Positions 28,964 through 37,241 of a stretch of DNA of 64,000 nucleotides are shown here, piece by piece. The DNA is from a virus: the IMG/VR virus record IMGVR_UViG_3300035703_000060, positions 1 to 64,000 of that record; one strand, 5' to 3'. Made by a program: the position numbers and the translations under genes. The number at the start of each line of letters is the position of its first letter. Position 1 is the first letter of the stretch. Below the pieces are notes generated by a model that was given only the letters and a program-made list of their open reading frames with translations, did not search any database and was not told the DNA's origin.

Positions 28964-30361
28964 ATGGCATTAAACCCATTTTTTCTTCAAGGATCAGATT
29001 CTGAACAACATCTGATTCAACAATTAATAAATGAGCAATTAAAAATTTTTGGTGTTGAAGTATCCTATTTACCCCAAAAATTTATAAAGAAAGAGACAAT
29101 ATTAAGAGAAGTTAGTGCATCAAAATTTGATGATAATTTTTCAATAGAAGCATATGTAAGTAACTTTGACGGATATACTGGTTCTGGAGATATTTTATCA
29201 AAATTTGGAATGAATCTAAAAGATGAGTTAACACTTATAATATCAAAAGAAAGATTTGAAGATTTTATTGCTCCATTTCTTTCTGATATGGATCCCGATG
29301 AAATAATAATTTCCTCTAGACCAAGAGAAGGTGATTTAATTTATTTCCCTCTTGGTAAAAGATTATTTGAGATAAAATTTGTAGAGCATGAGCAACCATT
29401 TTATCAGTTAGGCAAGACTTATGTTTATGAATTAAAATGTGAATTGTTCGAGTATTCAGATAATATTGGTGGATGGGATAATGTAAATACGACAGTTGAA
29501 GAAATAGATAGAACTTTAGAAAATCAAGGTTATATTAATACACTTAAATTATTTCCATCTGGTTCGCAAGCAACTGCACAAACTTCAATTGTAAATGGTT
29601 ACGTTAGAAAAATAACTCTACTCAATGATGGTTATAATTATAAAACAACACCAACTGTAGCAATTAGTAGCGCACCAGCAGGAGGAATAAATGCACAAGC
29701 AGTGGCAATTACTTCGTGTATAGGGAATTTTTGTTCGGTTAAAGAAATTTTACTGGTAAATCCTGGAGCAGGATATACAGTAGAACCAACAGTTATAATT
29801 TCAAGTACTACAGGAGTTGGAGCAACTGCAAAAGCAGTAATTGAAAAAACATACTCCGGTATTGGAAGTATAACAATTACTAACAGTGGTTCTGGATATG
29901 TTACATCACCATCTATAGGATTCTCATCTCCTACAGTTGGATCTGCAATTACTGCTGTGGCAAGAACTATTGTTAATTCTAATGGTCAAATTGGTCAAAT
30001 ATTAATTTCCGATGCGGGTATTGGATACATATCAAATCCATCAATATCTATATCAAACCCACCGTTACTTGTTGGAATTAATACTTATATCTTTAATGAA
30101 GTAGTTATTGGAGAAACTTCTGGGGCTAAGAGTAGAGTTAAAACATGGGATAGCACCACAAGTACTTTGAAAGTTGGCACTGTAAATGGAGATTTTATAC
30201 CTGGGGAAATTATAGTTGGATCAATATCTTCAGCAAGATATCCATTGCAAAAATATCAAGTTTCAGACTTGTATGATAAATATGAACAAAACGACGAGAT
30301 ACAACAAGAGTCAAATTCTATAGTTGACTTTTCAGAATCTAATTTATTCGGTAATTACTAA
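28964..30361 (+). CDS. gp14: Neck protein gp14 with C-terminal repeat extension
   Basis: 465 residues, much longer than T4 gp14 (about 256). The first about 190 residues are the gp14 core (P-R-E-G-D-L-I-Y-F-P-L-G-K-R-L-F-E-I; F-Y-Q-L-G-K-T-Y-V-Y-E-L). Residues about 210-370 hold four G-x-[GN]-Y repeats (L-N-D-G-Y-N-Y, V-N-P-G-A-G-Y, T-N-S-G-S-G-Y, S-D-A-G-I-G-Y), and the last part is a separate tail. The repeats match modules in the baseplate proteins. The core binds gp13 in the neck; the extension may decorate the collar in place of whiskers (inference). The stop overlaps the gp15 ATG by 1 nt. Confidence 0.9.
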   Translation: MALNPFFLQGSDSEQHLIQQLINEQLKIFGVEVSYLPQKFIKKETILREVSASKFDDNFSIEAYVSNFDGYTGSGDILSKFGMNLKDELTLIISKERFEDFIAPFLSDMDPDEIIISSRPREGDLIYFPLGKRLFEIKFVEHEQPFYQLGKTYVYELKCELFEYSDNIGGWDNVNTTVEEIDRTLENQGYINTLKLFPSGSQATAQTSIVNGYVRKITLLNDGYNYKTTPTVAISSAPAGGINAQAVAITSCIGNFCSVKEILLVNPGAGYTVEPTVIISSTTGVGATAKAVIEKTYSGIGSITITNSGSGYVTSPSIGFSSPTVGSAITAVARTIVNSNGQIGQILISDAGIGYISNPSISISNPPLLVGINTYIFNEVVIGETSGAKSRVKTWDSTTSTLKVGTVNGDFIPGEIIVGSISSARYPLQKYQVSDLYDKYEQNDEIQQESNSIVDFSESNLFGNY

Positions 30362-31158
30362 TGCTAGGATCATATTTTTATCATCAAAATATTAGAAAAA
30401 CAATTATTGCATTTGGCAATCTTTTTAATAATATATCAATAAAACATCAAGATGGTGATGGTAATGATTATAGTGATGTGAGAGTTCCTTTAGCATATGG
30501 TCCAACTCAAAAGTTTTTAGCACGTTTAGAACAGCAAGCAGATTTAAATAAACCAGTTGCAATAACGTTGCCAAGAATGTCTTTTGAGATGAATTCTATA
30601 AAATATGATTCTTCAAGAAAGTCTGGAATTTCTCAATCCTTTAAAGCTTCTGATGGAAACAACATTAAAAAGGTTTTCATGCCAGTACCATACAATATAG
30701 GATTTGAATTGAACATAATGGCAAAATTAAATGATGATGTTCTTCAAATTATAGAACAAATTTTACCATTTTTTCAACCTGCCTTTAATGTTACTATTGA
30801 TATGGTTGATATAATTGGAGAGAAAAAAGATATTCCCATAGTTTTGGATGATATTTCTTTTAGAGATGATTATGAAGGTGATTTTTCTACTAGAAGAATT
30901 TTACTATACACTTTACAGTTTACAGCAAAAACATATCTCTTTGGACCTATATCAGATAGTACAAGTGGACTTATTCGCAAAGTTCAAGTGGATATGTATT
31001 CATCTACCGATGTTCAAACTGCAAGAAGAGAAGTAAGGTATACAGTAACACCAGATCCTATTGATGCACAACCAGATGATGATTTTGGATTTAATGAGAA
31101 TTGGGAATTCTTTGGAGACGCAAAAGTTTATAGTCCTGTTCAACAAACTGATATTTAA
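30361..31158 (+). CDS. gp15: Tail sheath stabiliser / tail terminator gp15
   Basis: 265 residues (T4 gp15 272). Family features: N-terminal H-Q-N-I-R-K-T-I-I-A-F-G-N-L-F, R-V-P-L-A-Y-G-P-T-Q-K-F and the closing T-A-K-T-Y-L-F-G-P-I. gp15 caps the tail tube and sheath and links them to the gp13/gp14 neck. Its place after gp14 is conserved. Confidence 0.93.
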   Translation: MLGSYFYHQNIRKTIIAFGNLFNNISIKHQDGDGNDYSDVRVPLAYGPTQKFLARLEQQADLNKPVAITLPRMSFEMNSIKYDSSRKSGISQSFKASDGNNIKKVFMPVPYNIGFELNIMAKLNDDVLQIIEQILPFFQPAFNVTIDMVDIIGEKKDIPIVLDDISFRDDYEGDFSTRRILLYTLQFTAKTYLFGPISDSTSGLIRKVQVDMYSSTDVQTARREVRYTVTPDPIDAQPDDDFGFNENWEFFGDAKVYSPVQQTDI

Positions 31159-31163
31159 ATTCC

Positions 31164-31592
31164 ATGAAATCTAAAAGTTTTGACTCCTTAGATAATGTGT
31201 TGAACACATCTAGTGAAATGCAGGTTTATGAAGAACCAAAATCCTCAGAAATAAAAACTGTTGATCAATCATCAGTTGACATAAAAAAAGATTATGAGTA
31301 TACGAGAGCCAACCTCTATTCTTTAATTGAGAAGGGTCAGGAGGCGATTGATGGAATTATGGAACTTGCTGCGGAAAGTGATCAACCAAGGGCCTATGAG
31401 GTCGCTGGACAACTTATAAAGAGCGTTGGTGATGTAACTGATAAACTTATAGATCTTCAAAAAAAATTGAAGGATATAGAAGATGAAAATATAAAAACGA
31501 CAAACAATGTTACTAATAATGCAGTGTTTGTCGGATCTACATCAGAGTTATCAAAACTACTGAAGCAAGGTTTTCTAAATAATAAAGAGTAG
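31164..31592 (+). CDS. gp16: Terminase small subunit gp16
   Basis: 142 residues (T4 gp16 164). Mostly helical, with Y-E-Y-T-R-A-N-L-Y-S-L-I-E-K-G-Q-E-A-I (about 46-64) and a coiled-coil-like V-T-D-K-L-I-D-L-Q-K-K-L-K-D-I-E. gp16 forms a ring that stimulates the gp17 packaging motor. In T4 it is followed directly by gp17; here two other genes intervene. Confidence 0.9.
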   Translation: MKSKSFDSLDNVLNTSSEMQVYEEPKSSEIKTVDQSSVDIKKDYEYTRANLYSLIEKGQEAIDGIMELAAESDQPRAYEVAGQLIKSVGDVTDKLIDLQKKLKDIEDENIKTTNNVTNNAVFVGSTSELSKLLKQGFLNNKE

Positions 31593-31606
31593 TTCTTTTT
31601 GATCTG

Positions 31607-33550
31607 ATGGGTTGGTCGGAAAAATATAAAAAATCTATTGATTGCGACAATCCCAAAGGATTTTCACAAAGATCTCATTGTCAAGGTCGTAGAAAAAAAT
31701 TGAAAGAGCAATTTAAATCATTTAAGACAGTTGAACAAATTGCAAAGAAGCATCGTCTTGATGTTTCTTTCATCCAAAGGCAACTTGATATGGGTGAACC
31801 AATTGAACATGAGCATACTAAAGATCATAAATTGGCCATGGAAATTGCTCTTCAACATTTGGATGAAATTCCAGATTATTATACTCGTTTGAAAAAGATG
31901 GAAGCATCTGCAAAAAAAGAACATAAAAAGTTCAAAGATGCTCCCGTTTCTGAAGGTACATTACATCATTGGTATCAAGGTTCTCGCTCAAAGGGGGGGA
32001 AACCAGGATGGGTTCAACCAGATGGGTCACCCTGTGCCAATGAACCAGGTGAAACTAAAACTCCAAAATGTTTTAGTAGTGCAAGATTAAGATCTCTCAA
32101 GAAAAAAGGTAAAAAAGGAATTTCACTTATCAGATCCGCAGTTAGACGTAAGAGACAAAAAGATAAAGGACAACAAGCAAAATCTGGGGCGGCAGCACCA
32201 ACTAATGTTCCAACATTTGCAAAGGGTAAAAAAGATCCTAACTATGTAAAGGCAGAACCAGGAATTAAAGAAGCAATGGAACTTAACGAAGCAAGAAAAG
32301 ACAAACCTGGAAAAGGTAGTGGAACTAAAGATGCTTGCTACCATAAAGTAAAGTCACGATATGATGTTTGGCCAAGTGCATATGCATCTGGAGCACTGGT
32401 TAAATGTCGTAGAGTTGGTGCTTCAAACTGGGGAAATAAATCAGAATCTTTAAACTATGATTGGGATACTCCCATTCGTGAAAGACCAGATAGATATTGC
32501 CCCAAATGCCAAAAACTAGAACTGAGGAGTGAGTGTAAATATGGTCCGAAATATTGGGATATGTTTTCATTACCTGCAGAATTAATTAGTTCAAAAAAAG
32601 ATTTTAATACAACTATGCCACACCCCGGAAATATGCCAGAGGGATACGATCACGAGTACTCAATGGCACGTTCTGAAATCTCTACAATTATTTCAGCAGC
32701 GAAAAGACTTCGTAAAAAAATGGCAAAAGGTGAGGGAAATGTTGAAGCATGGGTACAATCAAAAATTACCAAAGCAGCAGATTATTTAGATTCTGCCGCA
32801 GATTATGTTGATAGTGGTGAAATGAAGGAGCAAGTTGCAGATACTAATGCAATGTCCGACAAAAAACCATTTGATGTCGCAGTGAAAAAAATCATGGACA
32901 GGAAGGATAAAATGACTCCTAAACAGAGAATCATTGCTCTTAAACAAGCAGGAAAATTTCAAGGAGTTGATGAGCAAATGCTTCCACCAATCAATCCCGA
33001 AAAACATAAACAATTGCAAAAAACACAAAAACTTTATAATAAAGGTGCGAGTACAGATAATCCACATGAAAAAGAAATTTTCTTAAAAAGAACTGGACCA
33101 CAATTACCTTTAGCAAAAAGAGAAACTAAAACTCAAGTTGCACATTATGAACCAGAAGGTGAAGTAATTGATGAAAAGTGTTGGCCTGGATATAAAAAGA
33201 AAGGAATGAAAACAATGTTTGGAAAAAGATATCCAAACTGTGTTAAATCGGAAGAGTTCTCTAATTGGAGAGCGGATTTTGGATTATCAGAAGATTGGCA
33301 AAAAGTTAATCGCAAAGATAAGACTGATGGATTGAGCCAAGCAGCAGTTGATGCTTATCGTCGTGAAAATCCAGGATCAAAACTTCAAACTGCGGTAACT
33401 GAAAAGAAACCAAAAGGAAAAAGAGCAAAGCGTCGTGCTAACTTCTGTCGGCGTATGAAAGGCATGAAGTCTAAACTGACTTCTGCAAAGACTGCAAGAG
33501 ATCCAGATTCAAGAATTAATAAAGCACTCCGTCGTTGGAACTGTAACTAA
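31607..33550 (+). CDS. Modular basic Cys-rich protein between terminase subunits
   Basis: 647 residues, strongly basic. Seen as a string of short modules: G-T-L-H-H-W-Y-Q-G-S-R-S-K-G-G with C-F-S-S-A-R-L-R-S-L-K-K-K (about 117-170); C-Y-H-K-V-K-S-R-Y-D-V-W-P-S-A-Y-A-S-G-A and V-K-C (about 243-268), known to me as a recurring module in marine phage proteins; a C-P-K-C site (about 298); a helical E-A-W-V-Q-S-K-I-T-K-A-A-D-Y-L-D-S module (about 382-398); C-W-P-G-Y-K-K-K-G (about 525); and a Cys/Arg-rich end. It also carries A-H-Y-E-P-E-G-E, shared with the protein at 53438. Probably a DNA-binding virion or packaging-associated protein; no catalytic site found. Confidence 0.75.
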   Translation: MGWSEKYKKSIDCDNPKGFSQRSHCQGRRKKLKEQFKSFKTVEQIAKKHRLDVSFIQRQLDMGEPIEHEHTKDHKLAMEIALQHLDEIPDYYTRLKKMEASAKKEHKKFKDAPVSEGTLHHWYQGSRSKGGKPGWVQPDGSPCANEPGETKTPKCFSSARLRSLKKKGKKGISLIRSAVRRKRQKDKGQQAKSGAAAPTNVPTFAKGKKDPNYVKAEPGIKEAMELNEARKDKPGKGSGTKDACYHKVKSRYDVWPSAYASGALVKCRRVGASNWGNKSESLNYDWDTPIRERPDRYCPKCQKLELRSECKYGPKYWDMFSLPAELISSKKDFNTTMPHPGNMPEGYDHEYSMARSEISTIISAAKRLRKKMAKGEGNVEAWVQSKITKAADYLDSAADYVDSGEMKEQVADTNAMSDKKPFDVAVKKIMDRKDKMTPKQRIIALKQAGKFQGVDEQMLPPINPEKHKQLQKTQKLYNKGASTDNPHEKEIFLKRTGPQLPLAKRETKTQVAHYEPEGEVIDEKCWPGYKKKGMKTMFGKRYPNCVKSEEFSNWRADFGLSEDWQKVNRKDKTDGLSQAAVDAYRRENPGSKLQTAVTEKKPKGKRAKRRANFCRRMKGMKSKLTSAKTARDPDSRINKALRRWNCN

Positions 33551-33551
33551 G

Positions 33552-33866
33552 ATGAAATCTTTTCAACAATTTCTATCAGAAAGTATCAATATTGCTGGAG
33601 ATTTTAATGGAAATCTCTATATGAATTCTGGATCTCAACCAGAACAAGCAACAGAATCTTTCCTTGCTGATGTAGTTTGGCAAGGTAAATTATATCGTAT
33701 GGAAGTAGAGGGTTCTATGATAGATAAGAATTCTCTTACGGAACAACTTCAAGGAGAATATCCTGGAGCAATTGTTCATAATGTTTATCCAGTACAATCT
33801 CAAAGTTCTTTAAGAATTAAAAATACACAAAGATATCAACCAGAAAGACTCACTTGGACTGATTAA
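33552..33866 (+). CDS. Small protein with capsid-targeting-like N-terminus
   Basis: 104 residues beginning M-K-S-F-Q-Q-F-L-S-E-S. This closely matches the T4 internal-protein capsid-targeting signal (M-K-T-Y-Q-E-F-I-x-E-A), and L-S-E fits the [IL]-x-E cut site of gp21-type proteases. Maturation would leave about 94 residues. The rest is alpha/beta with no known domain (V-V-W-Q-G-K-L-Y-R-M-E-V-E-G-S in the middle). Lying in the packaging cluster, it is a candidate internal head protein. The start follows the previous stop by 1 nt. Confidence 0.65.
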   Translation: MKSFQQFLSESINIAGDFNGNLYMNSGSQPEQATESFLADVVWQGKLYRMEVEGSMIDKNSLTEQLQGEYPGAIVHNVYPVQSQSSLRIKNTQRYQPERLTWTD

Positions 33867-33868
33867 TT

Positions 33869-35455
33869 ATGGCACAATGGAACAAGTCTACACAAGATTA
33901 TCTAAATCAAGAAAGAACACTTCACGAAGTTTATCTTCGTGCTGATGAGTATGGAAATATTCTAAATGAAAGTGCTTGTGCAAAATCTGCTTTTGGTGAG
34001 AATATTGCTATTCAATTAACACCAAAAGTTCAGGGTGATGCTGTCTATGGACTAGATCCGAGAGAGTTTGAGAGATTTACTTTTAGTTCTAGTGGAATTG
34101 CTACAAATGGTAATTCTAGATTTAGAGTTGGTGCTGGAACAGATGCTAATTCTTATGGTGTTATTAGAAGTACAAACTTTTTAAGATATCGTCCTGGACA
34201 AGGCGCGGTATGTAGATTTACTGCGGCATATTCTTCCAACCCAGTAGGATTTACTCAAAGAGCAGGTTTATTCAATCAAGAACAAGCAATTCAAATTGGA
34301 TATGCCTCCACCAATGGAAAGTTTGGTGTTCTTCGTGCGAATGGTGGTAAAGCACATATTCAAATTTTTACTTTCAGTGCGTTAGCAGACGGAAATGTAA
34401 CAGTTACTCTTAATGGAACTGTTTTTACTGCGGTAACTTTAAATGCAGGGTCTGTTGCCGGAAATATTGCTCTGCTTGTACAAGGATTAGTAAGTCAATC
34501 AGCATTTACTGCTCGTTATGTGGCTGAATATGATGAAACCAGAATAAAGTTTTTAGCAACATCTCTTGGTCCACAAAATGGGACATTTAATGCAACTAGC
34601 ACCACAACAATAACGTTTACAAACACAACAAGTCAAAGTGGCGTAGCACAAACAGAGTATTGGACATTCCAAGAAGATTTTAATTTAGATAAACTTGATG
34701 GCACTGGATACTCTGGTGTTACTTTGAATCCATCAAAACTAAATGTATATCAAATTAACTTCCGTTGGTTGGGTGCCGGTGAAATTCGTTATGCAATTGA
34801 AAATCCTCATAATGGAGATATGATGTTCTTCCATCACGAACATTATACAAATAAATATGAGTTTCCACATCTAGATAATCCATCATTGAAGATTGGATAC
34901 GTAGCAGCAAACTTGGGATCTCCTACAAGTGGTGTTGTAACTTGTACTGGTTCTTCATTCCTTGGAGCTGTTGAAGGAATTGTTGAAAGGACAAGACTTC
35001 CTTATTCTATAACTGCGACCAGAACTGACTCAATGAATACTCCTGGTTCTTTATATCATCTTGTTTCTCTCAAAAATAAACTTGTTTATCAGAATAAAAT
35101 CAATACAAGAGATCTTATTGTTTCAAGACTTACTGGATCAGTAAATACTACCGGTAGTCCCGCAGTCATTTACTTATATTGGAATCCAACAATTACAAAC
35201 TATCTAAGATGGACAACTCAGAGTGATTTTAACGCATCTCTTTATGCAACCCAAGATAGTACAGGATTGTTTATATTAGGAGCACAATCAATACCACCTA
35301 TTGCCGCTTTTCATGTTTCTAATGGAGACACTATTGATGTTAATTTAATTGATATGGGCATTCATATTCCACCAAATAGTTTCTTAACCGCAGTAATTTC
35401 ATCCACAAGCAATATGACTGCTGCCAATGCTTCGTTCGTTTATGTTGAAGATTAA
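33869..35455 (+). CDS. Virion structural protein, beta-rich
   Basis: 528 residues. The first third has G-L-D-P-R-E-F-E-R-F-T-F and R-Y-R-P-G-Q-G-A-V-C-R-F-T-A; a middle part reads I-N-F-R-W-L-G-A-G-E-I-R-Y-A-I-E-N-P, a motif I associate with marine phage tail-fibre or decoration proteins, followed by D-M-M-F-F-H-H. Thr, Ser, Asn and Gly rich, no transmembrane segment. It is located just before gp17 and 2 nt from it. Probably a virion surface or fibre protein; the exact site on the particle is unknown. Confidence 0.65.
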   Translation: MAQWNKSTQDYLNQERTLHEVYLRADEYGNILNESACAKSAFGENIAIQLTPKVQGDAVYGLDPREFERFTFSSSGIATNGNSRFRVGAGTDANSYGVIRSTNFLRYRPGQGAVCRFTAAYSSNPVGFTQRAGLFNQEQAIQIGYASTNGKFGVLRANGGKAHIQIFTFSALADGNVTVTLNGTVFTAVTLNAGSVAGNIALLVQGLVSQSAFTARYVAEYDETRIKFLATSLGPQNGTFNATSTTTITFTNTTSQSGVAQTEYWTFQEDFNLDKLDGTGYSGVTLNPSKLNVYQINFRWLGAGEIRYAIENPHNGDMMFFHHEHYTNKYEFPHLDNPSLKIGYVAANLGSPTSGVVTCTGSSFLGAVEGIVERTRLPYSITATRTDSMNTPGSLYHLVSLKNKLVYQNKINTRDLIVSRLTGSVNTTGSPAVIYLYWNPTITNYLRWTTQSDFNASLYATQDSTGLFILGAQSIPPIAAFHVSNGDTIDVNLIDMGIHIPPNSFLTAVISSTSNMTAANASFVYVED

Positions 35456-35457
35456 TT

Positions 35458-37179
35458 ATGAGCATTCAAGACATTCAACTAAAGCAAAGTGATGCTTATC
35501 TTTCTAACCCAAATTTAAAGAGAGCAAATACACAGATACAGTGGACTAAAGAGCAAATACTTGAGTTTTATGCTTGTAAAGAAGATCCAGTTTACTTTGC
35601 AAAAAATTATATTAAAATTGTTTCTTTGGATCATGGACTTGTTCCATTTGAAATGTATCCTTTCCAGGAAAGACTTGTAAATAATTTCCATAAGAACAGA
35701 TTTAATATCTGCAAGATGCCCAGACAAACTGGGAAAAGTACTACTGTAGTATCGTATCTTTTACATTATGCAGTATTTAATGATAATGTAAACATTGCAA
35801 TTCTGGCAAACAAAGCCTCAACGGCAAGAGATCTTCTTCAAAGATTGCAACTTGCTTATGAAAATTTGCCAAAGTGGATGCAACAAGGTATTCTGTCATG
35901 GAACAGAGGATCATTAGAATTAGAAAATGGATCTAAAATTATCGCCGCATCTACTTCTGCATCTGCTGTTCGTGGCGGATCGTACAATATCATCTTTTTG
36001 GACGAGTTCGCGTTCATCCCGAATCACATTGCTGATGACTTCTTTGCCTCTGTTTATCCTACTATCTCGTCAGGTCAAAGTACAAAAGTCATTATAGTTT
36101 CCACCCCTCGCGGTATGAATCATTTCTACCGCATGTGGCATGATTCTGAGAAAGGTAAGAATGAATATCTTCCTACTGATGTTCACTGGTCTGAAGTTCC
36201 TGGAAGAGATGAAAAATGGAAAGAGCAGACGATTGCAAACACTTCAGAACAACAGTTCAAAACAGAGTTTGAGTGTGAGTTTTTAGGATCGGTCAATACC
36301 CTAATTAACCCATCAAAACTAAGGAATCTTGTATACGAAGACCCTATAAAAAGAAACGCAGGTCTTGATGTTTATGAACATTCAAAAAAAGACAATAATT
36401 ATTTAATAACAGTAGACGTTGCTCGTGGAATAGGGAATGACTATTCTGCATTCGTTGTTTTTGATATCACTAATTTTCCATATAAAACGGTAGCAAAATA
36501 CAGAAATAACGAAATTAAACCAATGTTATTTCCAAGCATTATTAATGAAGTAGCAAAGGGGTATAACAATGCTTGGATTTTAATCGAAGTTAATGATATT
36601 GGAGATCAAGTATCAAATATTCTTCATTTTGATCTTGAATATGATAATATTTTAATGTGCTCTATGAGAGGTCGTGCAGGACAAATAGTTGGTTCTGGTT
36701 TTAGTGGAAAGAAATCTCAACTTGGTGTCCGCATGACAGCATCTGTTAAAAAGTTGGGTTGTTCTAACTTAAAGACTTTATTAGAAGATGATAAATTACT
36801 AATCAATGATTATGAAATGATTAGTGAACTTACAACATTTACTCAACGTCATAACTCCTTTGAGGCAGAAGAAGGATGCAATGATGATTTGGCAATGTGT
36901 TTAGTCATATTCTCATGGTTAGTTGCTCAAGATTATTTTAAAGAGATGACGGACAATGATGTTCGTAAAAGGATATATGAAGAACAAAAAAATCAAATAG
37001 AACAAGATATGTCACCATTTGGATTTATTTCGGATGGTTTAGAAGAATTTGAACCTATTGTTGACAAGGAAAATAATGATAGGTGGATATGGGTAGGGTC
37101 CGATAAAAGTAATCAAGCAATGGAAGTATGGAATATCGACGAATATGGTGACAGATCTTACATGTGGGATTATAGGTAG
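35458..37179 (+). CDS. gp17: Terminase large subunit gp17
   Basis: 573 residues (T4 gp17 610). ATPase: Walker A-type M-P-R-Q-T-G-K-S-T-T at 87-96, Walker B plus catalytic Glu I-I-F-L-D-E-F at 178-184, coupling motif V-I-I-V-S-T-P-R-G at 211-219. Nuclease (RNase H fold): D320 in T-V-D-V-A-R-G, E377 and D380 in L-I-E-V-N-D-I-G, and a late D-D-L-A-M. It drives DNA translocation into the prohead and cuts concatemers. Confidence 0.97.
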   Translation: MSIQDIQLKQSDAYLSNPNLKRANTQIQWTKEQILEFYACKEDPVYFAKNYIKIVSLDHGLVPFEMYPFQERLVNNFHKNRFNICKMPRQTGKSTTVVSYLLHYAVFNDNVNIAILANKASTARDLLQRLQLAYENLPKWMQQGILSWNRGSLELENGSKIIAASTSASAVRGGSYNIIFLDEFAFIPNHIADDFFASVYPTISSGQSTKVIIVSTPRGMNHFYRMWHDSEKGKNEYLPTDVHWSEVPGRDEKWKEQTIANTSEQQFKTEFECEFLGSVNTLINPSKLRNLVYEDPIKRNAGLDVYEHSKKDNNYLITVDVARGIGNDYSAFVVFDITNFPYKTVAKYRNNEIKPMLFPSIINEVAKGYNNAWILIEVNDIGDQVSNILHFDLEYDNILMCSMRGRAGQIVGSGFSGKKSQLGVRMTASVKKLGCSNLKTLLEDDKLLINDYEMISELTTFTQRHNSFEAEEGCNDDLAMCLVIFSWLVAQDYFKEMTDNDVRKRIYEEQKNQIEQDMSPFGFISDGLEEFEPIVDKENNDRWIWVGSDKSNQAMEVWNIDEYGDRSYMWDYR

Positions 37180-37198
37180 TTCTTAAAGGGGAGGAAAT

Positions 37199-37206
37199 TA
37201 TAAATA
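37199..37206 (+). promoter_or_regulatory. Late promoter-like element (TATAAATA)
   Basis: Exact T4 late box in the 62-nt gap between gp17 and gp18, 35 nt before the sheath gene. Confidence 0.7.
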
Positions 37207-37241
37207 TTTTTAGATAATTCTGGACATGTCGGAGAGAAAAG

